From JAKZRT01 sp965247915 (GTDB lineage: Bacteria; Pseudomonadota; Alphaproteobacteria; Rhodobacterales; Rhodobacteraceae): a DNA stretch of 64,000 nucleotides. The translations under genes were made by a program, and so were the position numbers. The stretch spans positions 62,001 through 126,000 of the forward strand of contig OZ252048.1 in assembly GCA_965247915.1 (NCBI GenBank), in the 5' to 3' direction. The first letter of the stretch is position 1. The number at the start of each line of letters is the position of its first letter. The notes under the pieces are model-generated. The model was given only the letters and a program-made list of their open reading frames with translations. It searched no databases and was not told the origin of the DNA. Shown one piece after another: positions 49,554 through 58,357 of the stretch.

Positions 49554-50218
49554 GGGGCATCGTCGCGCAGGTAAGGGCGCGCCTTGAAAAAGTAATCGAA
49601 ACCCGAGACGGCGGTCAGCAACGCCGCCAGCCAGAGCAGCAGAATGCCGCCCGATCGGGAGGCATTGAAGGCCCAGTGGTTCCACCGCAGCCCGATGTCA
49701 TCGGGAATTTGGCCGGCCAGAATACCGCGATAGATCGACGGGTCCATGCCGACGACGCGTTCGATGATCTCGTGCTGGAATACGCCGGCGGCGAAAAGCA
49801 CGGTGATCGCCACCAGTTGCACGGTGGTCTTCCATTTGGCGATGCGCGTGACCTTCAAAAGCCCGGCGGTGTCGCCCAGATACTCGCGCAGACCCGCGAC
49901 GAAGACCTCGCGAAAGAGGATAATGGTCGCGGGCACCACCACCACCCCGCGAAAGCCGTAAAGCCAGGTGATGACCATCAGCGCGATGACCACCATCACC
50001 TTGTCGGCGATCGGGTCGAGCATGGCCCCCAGCCTGGTCACCTGAAGCCAGCGCCGCGCCAGATAGCCATCGACAAAATCGGTGAGCGCAGCAGCGACAA
50101 ACAGGATCAGCGCGTACCAGTCGGCCCAGGGGCGGGCGAAATATAGGAACATCACTGCAACGCCCGGGGCCGCGACCAGACGCAGGATGGTGAGCATATT
50201 CGGTATGGTCAGCGTCAT
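49550..50218 (-). CDS. pgsA: CDP-diacylglycerol-glycerol-3-phosphate 3-phosphatidyltransferase
   Basis: Makes phosphatidylglycerol phosphate, the first committed step to phosphatidylglycerol. The start at ATG 50218 gives 222 residues with about six membrane helices. The CDP-alcohol phosphotransferase signature is DFVDGYLARRW, then GAMLDPIADK, with all metal-binding Asp residues in place. The start MTLTIPNMLTILRLVAAPG is typical. It follows uvrC by 83 bases and overlaps moaD by 4 bases. Confidence 0.95.
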   Translation of the reverse strand: MTLTIPNMLTILRLVAAPGVAVMFLYFARPWADWYALILFVAAALTDFVDGYLARRWLQVTRLGAMLDPIADKVMVVIALMVITWLYGFRGVVVVPATIILFREVFVAGLREYLGDTAGLLKVTRIAKWKTTVQLVAITVLFAAGVFQHEIIERVVGMDPSIYRGILAGQIPDDIGLRWNHWAFNASRSGGILLLWLAALLTAVSGFDYFFKARPYLRDDAP

Positions 50219-50301
50219 GGGGCAAACTCTATCGACTTGTGGCGAGGGTTGGAAGGCGTGCACGCGCCCCGGATCAGGTCGGGGACGGGGACCCAATTGG
50301 C

Positions 50302-52182
50302 TCAGCCGCCGGCGTGAAAGAAGTCATAGATCGTCTCGGCCAGCCTGCCGGAAATACCCTCGACCGCTTTCAGATCGGCCAGACCGGCGCGGCTGACTGC
50401 CTTGGCCGACCCGAAATGCGCCAAAAGCGCGCGTTTGCGGGTGGCGCCGATGCCCGGCACCTCGTCGAGCGGCGTTGCCCCCACGGCCTTGGCCCGTTTG
50501 GCGCGGTGGGTGCCGATGGCAAAGCGGTGCGCCTCGTCGCGCAGGCGCTGGATGAAATAGAGCACCGGGTCGTTGTGGCGCAGCGCGGTGGGCCGGGTGC
50601 CGGGGCGATGGAATTCTTCCTTGCCCGCGTTCCGGTCCACACCTTTAGCGACGCCGATGAGCGCCATGTCGGTGACGCCCAGATCATCGAGAATGCCCTG
50701 AACCGCACTGACCTGACCGGCACCGCCGTCGATCAGCAAAAGATCGGGCCAGGTACCGGCGCTGCGGTCCGGGTCTTCTTTCATAAGCCGCTTGAAGCGG
50801 CGCATCAGCACCTCGGCCATCATGCCGAAATCGTCGCCAGGGGCCAGGTTTTCGCCCTTGATGTTGAACTTGCGGTACTGGTTTTTCTCGTAGCCGTCCG
50901 GACCGGCGACGATCATCGCGCCGACAGCATGGGCGCCCTGGATGTGGCTGTTGTCATAGACCTCGATCCGCTCGGGCGGGCCGTCGAGATCGAAGGCTTC
51001 GGCCAGACCGATCAGGAGCTTGGCCTGCGTCGCAGTCTCGGACATGCGGCGGGCAAGGCTTTCGCGGGCGTTGCGCAGGGCCCCTGCCACGAGTTCGGCC
51101 TTTTCGCCGCGTTGGGGCACGATCAGGGTGACCTTGCGGCCGGCGGCCTGGGTCAATGCATCGGTCATCAGGTCGGCATTGTCGATTATGTGCGACAGGA
51201 TCACCTGACGCGGCGGGGTTTTGGTCGAATAGAACTGGCCGAGAAACGCTTCGAGCACCTCGCCCGCCTCGGCCCCTGACCCGGTGCGGGGGTAAAAGTC
51301 GCGGTTGCCCCAGTTCTGGCCCGAGCGGATGAAAAACACCTGAACGCAGGCCTGACCGCCGTCCATGTGCAGGGCCACGATGTCGGCCTCGGCCACGCTG
51401 CGCGGGTTGATCGCCTGGTTCGATTGCACTTGCGTCAGCGCCCGGATACGGTCGCGCAGGGCCCCGGCGCGCTCAAACTCCATGGCCTCCGATGCGGCCT
51501 GCATCTCGGTCGCCAGCCGTTCCTGAACGCGCGTTGACCGCCCGGTCAGAATCCGTTCGGCGTCGCCCACCAGGCGCGCGTAATCGCCTTTCGAGATATG
51601 CCCCACGCACGGCGCGGAACAGCGTTTGATCTGGTAGAGAAGACATGGCCTTGTGCGTGTCTCGAACGAGGCATCGGTGCAATTGCGCAGCAGAAACACC
51701 TTTTGCAACTGGTTGAGCGTGCGGTTGACCGCTCCGGCGCTGGCGAAAGGGCCGTAATAGGTGCCTTTCTGCTTTTTGGCGCCGCGATGTTTCTTGATCT
51801 GCGGGAAATCGTGGTCACCGGTCACCAGAATATTCGGGAAGCTTTTGTCGTCGCGCAAGAGCACGTTGAAATAGGGCTTGAGCTGTTTTATCAGGTTCTG
51901 TTCCAAGAGCAGCGCTTCGGTCTCGGTCTTGGTGGTCAGAAACATCATCGAGGTCGTGGCGTGGATCATCCGCGCGATGCGGGCGCTGTGACCGGTCGGT
52001 TTGGCGTAGTTTGCGACGCGCTTTTTCAGGTTGCGCGCCTTGCCCACGTACAGGACGCGGCCCTTAGCGTCGAGCATTCGATAGACGCCCGGTGAATTGT
52101 CGAGTGTTTTCAAATAGCCCTGAATACGGACGTGGCCCGTCGGTCCGGTCTGGCTTTGCGTGTTTGTGTTGGTGTCGGTCAT
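50302..52182 (-). CDS. uvrC: Excinuclease ABC subunit C
   Basis: Makes the dual incisions in UvrABC nucleotide excision repair. The 626-residue protein has the GIY-YIG nuclease near the N-terminus (SPGVYRMLDAKGRVLYVGKARNLKKRV), the zinc/Cys region (FETRTRPCLLYQIKRCSAPCVGHI), a UVR domain, the RNase H-like C-terminal nuclease (RIEVYDNSHIQGAHAVGAMIV and LLIDGGAGQVSA), and a final helix-hairpin-helix (VPGIGATRKRALLAHFGSAKAV). Length and motifs are complete. The 320-base upstream region is unusually AT-rich. Confidence 0.97.
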   Translation of the reverse strand: MTDTNTNTQSQTGPTGHVRIQGYLKTLDNSPGVYRMLDAKGRVLYVGKARNLKKRVANYAKPTGHSARIARMIHATTSMMFLTTKTETEALLLEQNLIKQLKPYFNVLLRDDKSFPNILVTGDHDFPQIKKHRGAKKQKGTYYGPFASAGAVNRTLNQLQKVFLLRNCTDASFETRTRPCLLYQIKRCSAPCVGHISKGDYARLVGDAERILTGRSTRVQERLATEMQAASEAMEFERAGALRDRIRALTQVQSNQAINPRSVAEADIVALHMDGGQACVQVFFIRSGQNWGNRDFYPRTGSGAEAGEVLEAFLGQFYSTKTPPRQVILSHIIDNADLMTDALTQAAGRKVTLIVPQRGEKAELVAGALRNARESLARRMSETATQAKLLIGLAEAFDLDGPPERIEVYDNSHIQGAHAVGAMIVAGPDGYEKNQYRKFNIKGENLAPGDDFGMMAEVLMRRFKRLMKEDPDRSAGTWPDLLLIDGGAGQVSAVQGILDDLGVTDMALIGVAKGVDRNAGKEEFHRPGTRPTALRHNDPVLYFIQRLRDEAHRFAIGTHRAKRAKAVGATPLDEVPGIGATRKRALLAHFGSAKAVSRAGLADLKAVEGISGRLAETIYDFFHAGG

Positions 52183-52502
52183 TGTGGCCTGATGATTCCC
52201 CCCCTAGCGCTGCAATCTTACCGGCCCCAGATCAAGCGAAAACCTGTCCACTGTTCTTGTGGATAACACTGCGGAGAACTTTGGGTCGGTCCGATTTTCT
52301 CGTTGGATTCAGCCAATTTCATCGATGTGCCCAAAAAATAGGCAAATTTTCAAAGCGTTGAATTTGTACAGAAAATAAATTGGACCCTGCCAAAATATTG
52401 ATATCATTCACAGAATCTTAAGGGTTTGGTAACCCTTCCGTTACAATTGCTGATGCGGTGCACAACTGGTCTAGCGGCGCGGGTCAAGATCACGTTGCCC
52501 GG
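52183..52502. other. AT-rich intergenic region upstream of uvrC with a perfect DnaA box
   Basis: No gene is seen. TGTGGATAA (52258-52266) is an exact DnaA box. About 52300-52450 is markedly AT-rich for this genome. A hairpin AAGGGTT-TGGT-AACCCTT lies at 52420-52437, shortly beyond the end of the neighbouring SDR on the minus strand. The region must hold the uvrC promoter; SOS or DnaA control is possible but not shown. Confidence 0.5.
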
Positions 52503-53285
52503 TCAGCCCGAGCCGACGAAGTCGGGTGTTTGCCAGGCCAGGTGCTGGCCGCCGTCAACGCACAAAAGCTGGCCGGTGACGGCGGGCGCATCCAGAAAAT
52601 AACTGAGCGCGCCGGTGATGTCCTCGGCGTTTGATCCGCGCCCGGTCATGGTGCCCGCGCGTTGTCTGGCAAAGTGACTTTCCGACTGGCGCGATCCGAT
52701 CAAGGTCGGCCCCGGCCCGATGGCGTTGACCCGTACCCGGCCCGCCAGCGCCTGTGCAGCGGTGCGGGTAAAAGCCCAGAGACCCATTTTGGCGATGGTG
52801 TAGCTCATGAACTCGGGCGTCAGTCTGCGCACCCGCTGGTCGATCATGTTGACCACCAGACCGGCGGCCAGTGGTTCGCCGTTGGCGTCGTTCTCAGACG
52901 GCGGTATCTGCGCGGCAAGCGCCTGCGTCAGCACGAAGGGCGCGCGCAGGTTGCTGCCCATGTGCCGGCCCCAGCTTTCGCGGGTCGTGGTTTCAAGCGT
53001 GTCGTAGTCGAAGATCGAGGCGTTGTTGACCAGCACCGTGATCGGACCGCCAAGTGCTGTTGCGGCGTCGGGCAGCAGCGCCTGGGTTGCGGCCTCGTCA
53101 AGCAGATCGGCGCCAAAGGTTTCGGCGCGCTGTCCGGCCTTGCGAATGGCGGCGGCGGTTGCTTTCGCGCCCGCAGCGGACGACGCGAAATGCACGGCGA
53201 CGTCATAGCCCCGATCCGCCAGATAGAGCGCCATCGCCCGCCCAAGGCGCTGACCGGCCCCGGTCACCAGCGCGTGTTTTACCAT
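52503..53285 (-). CDS. SDR oxidoreductase, FolM/pteridine reductase-like
   Basis: A 260-residue short-chain dehydrogenase. The nucleotide motif is VTGAGQRLGRAMALYLADRG; the Arg-Leu after Gln is typical of pteridine reductase/FolM relatives, which use NADPH. NNAS is in VLVNNASIFDYDTL, and the catalytic Tyr-Lys is SYTIAKMGL. The C-terminus has GQLLCVDGGQHLAW. The start at ATG 53285 was chosen at the usual MVKHALVTGAG position; a longer frame upstream lacks homology. A role in dihydropterin or folate metabolism is a family-based guess. Confidence 0.8.
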   Translation of the reverse strand: MVKHALVTGAGQRLGRAMALYLADRGYDVAVHFASSAAGAKATAAAIRKAGQRAETFGADLLDEAATQALLPDAATALGGPITVLVNNASIFDYDTLETTTRESWGRHMGSNLRAPFVLTQALAAQIPPSENDANGEPLAAGLVVNMIDQRVRRLTPEFMSYTIAKMGLWAFTRTAAQALAGRVRVNAIGPGPTLIGSRQSESHFARQRAGTMTGRGSNAEDITGALSYFLDAPAVTGQLLCVDGGQHLAWQTPDFVGSG

Positions 53286-53296
53286 TGATGAGCTCC

Positions 53297-54235
53297 TTAA
53301 CTTAGCACTGCGACCAGATAGATAGCGTAAGCGGTCACAAAAATCGCCCCCCAGACGCGCGATATGTCGAGCCGCCTGAAAACGAACGGCAAGAGCAGAA
53401 GCGATGCCCCCAGCATGACCCACAGATCGAAGCTCAGAATCGAACGGTCGACAGGGATCGGGGCCAGCAGGCTGACGATGCCGGGGATAGCCAGCGTGTT
53501 GAACATGTTCGAGCCGATGACGTTGCCAAGCGCCACATCGGCGTTGCGGCGGATCGCGGCGATGGTGGTGGCCAGTTCGGGCAGCGAGGTGCCGACCGAG
53601 ATCAGCGTCAGGCCGATCACGCTTTCGCGGATGCCATAGGTGCGCGCGATGCTGACCGCGCCATCGACCAGAAGCTGGGCCCCGAGCGGCAGGCCGACGA
53701 GCCCGGCCAAAAGCAGCAAGGCGATATTTCGGCCCGACATCATCGGATTTGCGCCTTCCACCGCCTCTGCGTGCGGGGCGCGGTTGCGCCGATGCGCGCG
53801 GGCGTTCGAGATGGCGTCGGCCAGAACGAATGTGAGGGCCGCCAAAAGGACCAGCCCATGCACCCAGGTAATCGGCCCCAGAAACGCGGCGCCGATGAAC
53901 AACGCTGAGCCGACCAACATGAAAACATAGGATTCGCGGGTGTCGAAATGCGACGTGTGCAGCCCGAAAATCAGCGCCGGAAGGCCCAGGACCAAAAGGA
54001 TGTTGGCGGTGTTCGACCCCACGATGTTGCCCACGGCGATGCCCGGTGCGTGGTCCATAACGGCACTGACGGCGACCAGCATTTCCGGCGCCGAGGTGCC
54101 CATGGCCACGACCGTCAGGCTGACGATAAGCGCGGGGATGCCCAGGCGCAGGCTGAGGTTGACAGCACCTTTGACCAGCGCGTCACCGGCAAAAAGCAAA
54201 ATCGCCAGCCCCGCCAGCGTTGTCAGCCAGTCCAA
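53297..54235 (-). CDS. Calcium/sodium antiporter (CaCA family, YrbG-like)
   Basis: A 312-residue membrane exchanger with two inverted repeats of about five helices. Each alpha repeat has the family motif: GTSAPEMLVAVSAVMDHAPGIAVGNIVGSNTANILLVLG and SVGTSLPELATTIAAIRRNADVALGNVIGSNMFNTLAIPG. The start is a TTG at 54235 with GAGGG 8 bases upstream. It lies 3 bases after the small Cys-rich protein gene on the same strand. It probably exchanges Ca2+ for Na+ or H+ across the inner membrane. Confidence 0.92.
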   Translation of the reverse strand: MDWLTTLAGLAILLFAGDALVKGAVNLSLRLGIPALIVSLTVVAMGTSAPEMLVAVSAVMDHAPGIAVGNIVGSNTANILLVLGLPALIFGLHTSHFDTRESYVFMLVGSALFIGAAFLGPITWVHGLVLLAALTFVLADAISNARAHRRNRAPHAEAVEGANPMMSGRNIALLLLAGLVGLPLGAQLLVDGAVSIARTYGIRESVIGLTLISVGTSLPELATTIAAIRRNADVALGNVIGSNMFNTLAIPGIVSLLAPIPVDRSILSFDLWVMLGASLLLLPFVFRRLDISRVWGAIFVTAYAIYLVAVLS

Positions 54236-54238
54236 GCG

Positions 54239-54400
54239 TCAGCCCTCGCCGCAGGCGCAGGGGCCTTTGCCGATCTTGAATCGCCCGCAGTTCTTGCACT
54301 TGCGTGAACTCAGGCGGTCAGCGCCGGGCAGGCGCAGCCGCCCGAACATGGCCAGAACGAGAATGCCGATCAGAAAGAGCATGACCGCCTTGATTATCAT
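54239..54400 (-). CDS. Small membrane-anchored protein with a Cys-rich tail
   Basis: A 53-residue frame: N-terminal hydrophobic helix (about 2-20, IIKAVMLFLIGILVLAMFG), a basic Pro/Arg linker, then RKCKNCGRFKIGKGPCACG with four Cys in a CxxC...CxC pattern that could bind zinc or iron. It sits tightly between the S49 protease (4 bases) and the antiporter (3 bases) on the same strand, which supports a real gene in an operon. I do not know its function. Confidence 0.65.
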   Translation of the reverse strand: MIIKAVMLFLIGILVLAMFGRLRLPGADRLSSRKCKNCGRFKIGKGPCACGEG

Positions 54401-54404
54401 GCGC

Positions 54405-55208
54405 CTATAGCCCGTGGTGCGCGTAAGCGGCGCGCTCTTCGATGAGGTCCAGCGCGTCGGTCATCAGCGACATGCCGAGGCGTTGGAATATCCGGCGTCT
54501 TTGGCCGTAGACCGAAAACTTCACCTTGTCGCCGAAGCGTTCCTTCATCTTGGGCACCAGATGGCCGATGCCGTCTGCCAGCCCCTGTTCGACCGCTTCC
54601 TGGCCGACCCAGACATCGCCGGTAAAATGGTCAGTATCTGCTTTCAGGCGCGCGCCACGGCGCGATCTGACGTGGTCGATGAAAATGTCGTGCATCGGTT
54701 CGTGGATCGCTTTCAGGCGCTTCACATCGGCGGGTTTTTCGGGCTTGAACGGGTCCAGAAAGCTTTTTGATTTACCGGCGGTGTGGACGCGTCGCTCGAT
54801 GCCGTGGCGGGCGATAAACTCGTGCAGCCCGAACGAGGCCGAGATCACCCCGATCGAGCCGACAATCGAGGTCTGATCGACCCATATCTCGTCGCCCGCG
54901 CAGGCGATCCAGTATCCGCCCGAGGCGGCGAGGTCTTCGACAAAGACATAAACCGGCAGGCTGTGTTCGGCGGCCAGCCGCCGGATGCGCGCCGCCACCA
55001 GCGACGATTGCACCGGCGAGCCGCCGGGCGAATTGAGGCTGATCGCCACCGCTTGCGGTTTGCCGTGGCGAAAGGCGCGGTCAAGCAGCGGCGCGACAGC
55101 CTGATCGTTGATGCCCGTGCCGGTTCGGTTGGCTGACGAGATGATCCCCGACAGCCGCACGACGGCGACGCGGGGGTCGGCTTTCATGAAGGGGATCCAG
55201 CGTTTCAT
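54405..55208 (-). CDS. S49-family serine protease (SppA/SohB-like)
   Basis: A 267-residue peptidase with the S49 Ser-Lys dyad: Ser96 in LAASGGYWIACAGDEI and, at the family spacing of 52, Lys148 in AGKSKSFLDPFKP. ISLNSPGGSPVQSS is the oxyanion strand region and SIVGSIGVISASFGLHE follows. There is no clear signal peptide; the short core form resembles archaeal and alphaproteobacterial SppA. The start at ATG 55208 is at MKRWIPFMK. It may cleave signal peptides or membrane proteins. Confidence 0.9.
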   Translation of the reverse strand: MKRWIPFMKADPRVAVVRLSGIISSANRTGTGINDQAVAPLLDRAFRHGKPQAVAISLNSPGGSPVQSSLVAARIRRLAAEHSLPVYVFVEDLAASGGYWIACAGDEIWVDQTSIVGSIGVISASFGLHEFIARHGIERRVHTAGKSKSFLDPFKPEKPADVKRLKAIHEPMHDIFIDHVRSRRGARLKADTDHFTGDVWVGQEAVEQGLADGIGHLVPKMKERFGDKVKFSVYGQRRRIFQRLGMSLMTDALDLIEERAAYAHHGL

Positions 55209-55266
55209 GCTGGCCCATGTAAAGCTGCCCCGCCCCGGGTACAAGGCGGCCGGACGAATGACCCCA

Positions 55267-56028
55267 TCAGTTGCGGATTTTGTAACCGGTGCGGAAGATC
55301 ACCCCGATGGTCGCCAGGCATATACCAAGGAAAAGGACGACCATCGCCAGGCTGACGCCGACACCGACATCGGCCAGGCCGAAGAACGACCAGCGGAAGC
55401 CGGAAATCAGGTACACCACCGGATTGAAAAGTGTCACGGTCTGCCAGAAGTCCGGCAGCATGCTGATCGAATAGAAACTGCCGCCCAAGAAAACCAGCGG
55501 CGTGACCACCAGCAGCGGCACCAGTTGCAGCTGTTCGAAATTGCCCGCGATGATGCCGATGATGAAGCCGAACAGGCTGAACGACAGACACGTCAAGACC
55601 AGAAAAGTGAACATCCAGAACGGGTGGGCAATTTGTATCGGGACAAACAGGAACGAAGTCAGAAGAATGACGGTGCCGATGATCAGGGATTTTGTTGCGG
55701 CGGCCCCGACGTAGCCTGCGACAATATCCAGAAACGACACCGGCGCGGACAACAACTCGAAAATCGTGCCGATGAATTTCGGGAAATAAATGCCGAAACT
55801 GGCCTCGGCAATGGATTGCTGCATCACCGTCAGCATAATCAGGCCGGGCACGATGAAGGCGCCGTAAGCGACGCCTTCGACCTCTTGTATCCGGTTGCCG
55901 ATCGCGGCCCCGAACACGATGAAATAAAGTGCTGTCGAAATAACCGGCGAGATCAGGCTTTGCACCAGCGTCCGGCCCATGCGCGCCATCTCAAAGCGAT
56001 AGATCGCCAGAATTGCCTGGGGGTTCAT
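55267..56028 (-). CDS. ABC-2 type transporter permease
   Basis: A 253-residue membrane protein with six helices and the ABC-2 motif region SFYSISMLPDFWQTVTLFNPVVYLISGFRWSFFG. It starts MNPQAILAIYRFEMARMGRTLVQSLISPV at ATG 56028, overlapping the ATPase gene stop by 4 bases. With the ATPase it forms an exporter of the DrrAB/NodIJ type. The substrate is unknown; lipids, polysaccharides or drugs are typical. Confidence 0.9.
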   Translation of the reverse strand: MNPQAILAIYRFEMARMGRTLVQSLISPVISTALYFIVFGAAIGNRIQEVEGVAYGAFIVPGLIMLTVMQQSIAEASFGIYFPKFIGTIFELLSAPVSFLDIVAGYVGAAATKSLIIGTVILLTSFLFVPIQIAHPFWMFTFLVLTCLSFSLFGFIIGIIAGNFEQLQLVPLLVVTPLVFLGGSFYSISMLPDFWQTVTLFNPVVYLISGFRWSFFGLADVGVGVSLAMVVLFLGICLATIGVIFRTGYKIRN

Positions 56029-56951
56029 GCGGCTTCTCCGACCAGCGAGACAAAGATGTCTTCGAGCGAGCTTTGGTCGGTCTGCACGTCGCGCAAAACC
56101 ATGCCGGCAGCCAAGAGATCGGACAACTGCGTGGTGATCCCGGTGCGCTGGCGCTGCGTGTCGTAGGTGTAGACCAATACGCATGGGTCATCGGCGCGGG
56201 TCAGCGCATATTTGGTCAGGCTTTCGGGTATCTCGGACACCGGTGATTGAAGTTCGATCCGCATTTCTTTGGCCCCCATCCGGGTCATCAGATCGACCTT
56301 GTCCTCGACCAGCAGGATGCGGCCGTTGTTGATTACGGCGATGCGGTCGGCCATGGTTTCGGCCTCTTCGATATAATGCGTGGTTAGGATGATGGTGACG
56401 CCCTCGGCGCGCAGGTCGCGCACGATCGCCCACATGTCTTTGCGCAGTTCGACATCGACCCCGGCGGAATGTTCGTCAAGAAACAGCACGCGGGGTTCGT
56501 GGCTGAGCGCCTTGGCGATCAATGTGCGGCGTTTCATGCCGCCCGACAGCGCCATGATTTGCGTGTCGCGTTTGTCCCAGAGGCTGAGCCGGGTCAGGAT
56601 GTCTTTGATAAAGACGTCGTTGCGCGGTTTGCCGAAAAGCCCGCGCGAAAACCGCACGGTGTTGACGACCTTCTCAAAGGGCTCAAGCATGATGTCCTGC
56701 GGGACCAGCCCGATCAGTTTGCGCGCCTGACGAAAACTGGTCCGTATGTCGTGACCACCCACGGTCACGCTGCCGCCCGTGGCGTCGACGATGCCGCAAC
56801 TAGTTGAAATCAATGTGGTTTTGCCCGCGCCATTGGGTCCGAGAAGCGCGATGATCTCGCCTTCTTCGATGTCCAGTGAGACATTTTTTAGCGCCTCAAA
56901 GCCGCCTTTGTAGACCTTGCTGAGATTGTTAACCGATACAATTGCGGCCAT
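56025..56951 (-). CDS. ABC transporter ATP-binding protein (exporter type)
   Basis: A 308-residue ATPase. Walker A is LGPNGAGKTTLIST (about 38-51), the signature is MALSGGMKRRTLIAKAL, and Walker B is RVLFLDEHSAGVDVEL, with the switch His in LTTHYIEEAETMAD. The C-terminal 90 residues form a regulatory extension found in DrrA-like proteins. It is translationally coupled to the ABC-2 permease. Confidence 0.93.
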   Translation of the reverse strand: MAAIVSVNNLSKVYKGGFEALKNVSLDIEEGEIIALLGPNGAGKTTLISTSCGIVDATGGSVTVGGHDIRTSFRQARKLIGLVPQDIMLEPFEKVVNTVRFSRGLFGKPRNDVFIKDILTRLSLWDKRDTQIMALSGGMKRRTLIAKALSHEPRVLFLDEHSAGVDVELRKDMWAIVRDLRAEGVTIILTTHYIEEAETMADRIAVINNGRILLVEDKVDLMTRMGAKEMRIELQSPVSEIPESLTKYALTRADDPCVLVYTYDTQRQRTGITTQLSDLLAAGMVLRDVQTDQSSLEDIFVSLVGEAA

Positions 56952-57066
56952 CGCGCGTTCCTCCGTTTGCCCAATCTAGGTATCCGTGGGCCGGGGTGAA
57001 ACCATGAACTTATTGTTAACGCCGCCAAAATGCCTTTTTTGGCCGTTCGAGTGCCGTTTCAGCGGC

Positions 57067-57096
57067 TTGACCTGCGAACAATAAATCGCGTAACTG
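57067..57096 (+). promoter_or_regulatory. Possible promoter of the polyamine-type ABC operon
   Basis: TTGACC (57067-57072), 18-base spacer, TAACTG (57091-57096), 64 bases before the first gene. The -10 is a poor match, so confidence is low. Confidence 0.3.
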
Positions 57097-57159
57097 CGGC
57101 CTCGAAACCTATAATCAGCCTGTTGAAACGGGTGAGACATAGCCTAGGGGGGTGTGCGC

Positions 57160-58251
57160 ATGGCGCAAACTGACGCGATGGTCGAATTTGACCGCGTTCA
57201 GAAAAGCTACGATGGCGAGACGCTGGTCGTAAAAGATTTGAATCTGTCCATGCCAAAAGGCGAGTTTCTGACCATGCTCGGGCCCTCGGGGTCGGGCAAG
57301 ACCACCTGCCTGATGATGCTGGCGGGGTTCGAGACCGCCACGCATGGCCAGATCAGACTGGGCGGCAAAGAGATCAACAACATCCCCCCCCACAAACGCG
57401 GCATCGGCATGGTGTTTCAGAACTATGCCCTGTTCCCGCATATGACGGTGGCCGAAAACCTGTCGTTTCCGCTGGAGGTGCGCAAGATCGGCAAATCGGA
57501 TCGCGAAGCCAAGGTCAAGCGGGCGCTGGACATGGTGCAGATGGGGGCCTTTGGCGGGCGGCGTCCGGCGCAATTGTCCGGCGGCCAGCAGCAGCGGATC
57601 GCGCTGTCGCGGGCGCTGGTGTTCGAGCCCGAGCTGGTGCTGATGGACGAACCGCTTGGCGCGCTGGACAAACAATTGCGGGAGCATATGCAGTTCGAGA
57701 TCACCAATCTTGCGCATTCGCTTGGCATTACAACGGTTTACGTAACGCACGACCAGACCGAGGCGCTGACCATGTCAGACCGGGTGGCTGTGTTTGACGA
57801 CGGTATCATCCAGCAGCTTGCGCCGCCCGATTTGCTTTATGAAGAACCCGAAAACAGCTTCGTGGCCCAGTTCATCGGCGAAAACAACACGCTTGCCGGC
57901 ACGGTGCAGGAGATCAACGGCGATCAGGCGGTGGTGCGGCTGGATGATGGCGAACTGATAGACTGCAAACCCATCAATGTTACTGCGGCGGGCGAACGCA
58001 CGCGCGTGTCGATCCGGCCCGAGCGGGTTGAGTTTAACAAGGACCGCCTGCCCGAGGGCAGTCACACGGTGCGGGCCGAAGTGCTGGAATTCATCTATAT
58101 GGGCGACATTTTCCGGACCCGGTTGAGGGTCGCGGGCAACGACAACTTTGTCATCAAGTCCCGCAACGCGCCCGACCAGGTGCGGCTGGAACCCGGTGCC
58201 CAGATCGAGATCGGCTGGCATCCGCGTGATTGCCGGGCGCTGGACGCATAA
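57160..58251 (+). CDS. ABC importer ATP-binding protein, PotA-like
   Basis: A 363-residue ATPase of the spermidine/putrescine (PotA) type. Walker A is GPSGSGKTT (41-49), the Q-loop region is GMVFQNYALFPHMTV, the signature is QLSGGQQQRIALSRAL, and Walker B is LVLMDEPLGALDKQLR. The C-terminal TOBE-like domain (about 280-360) contains SIRPERVEFN. ATG 57160 was preferred over a GTG two codons earlier because a strong AGGGGGG site precedes it. It is first of four genes of one importer. Confidence 0.9.
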   Translation: MAQTDAMVEFDRVQKSYDGETLVVKDLNLSMPKGEFLTMLGPSGSGKTTCLMMLAGFETATHGQIRLGGKEINNIPPHKRGIGMVFQNYALFPHMTVAENLSFPLEVRKIGKSDREAKVKRALDMVQMGAFGGRRPAQLSGGQQQRIALSRALVFEPELVLMDEPLGALDKQLREHMQFEITNLAHSLGITTVYVTHDQTEALTMSDRVAVFDDGIIQQLAPPDLLYEEPENSFVAQFIGENNTLAGTVQEINGDQAVVRLDDGELIDCKPINVTAAGERTRVSIRPERVEFNKDRLPEGSHTVRAEVLEFIYMGDIFRTRLRVAGNDNFVIKSRNAPDQVRLEPGAQIEIGWHPRDCRALDA

Positions 58252-58260
58252 CAAGATAAC

Positions 58261-58286
58261 GCCGCCGCCCCGGAATGGGGCGCGGC
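58261..58286 (+). repeat. Intercistronic hairpin between the ATPase and binding-protein genes
   Basis: CGCCCC (58266-58271) pairs with GGGGCG (58277-58282), extended by GCCG/CGGC with one bulged base. No T-tract follows. It lies just after the ATPase stop and could stabilise or process the polycistronic mRNA. Confidence 0.5.
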
Positions 58287-58357
58287 AGAAGAGGAGGCCG
58301 GGGTCGGACCCGCGATCAGGCCTCGACGAAATCAACGGGTAAACATGGGAGAGAAAT

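Noticed and set aside
52183..52502. Chromosomal replication origin
   Set aside because: Only one exact DnaA box is seen. dnaN lies 45 kb away and no other origin features are visible.
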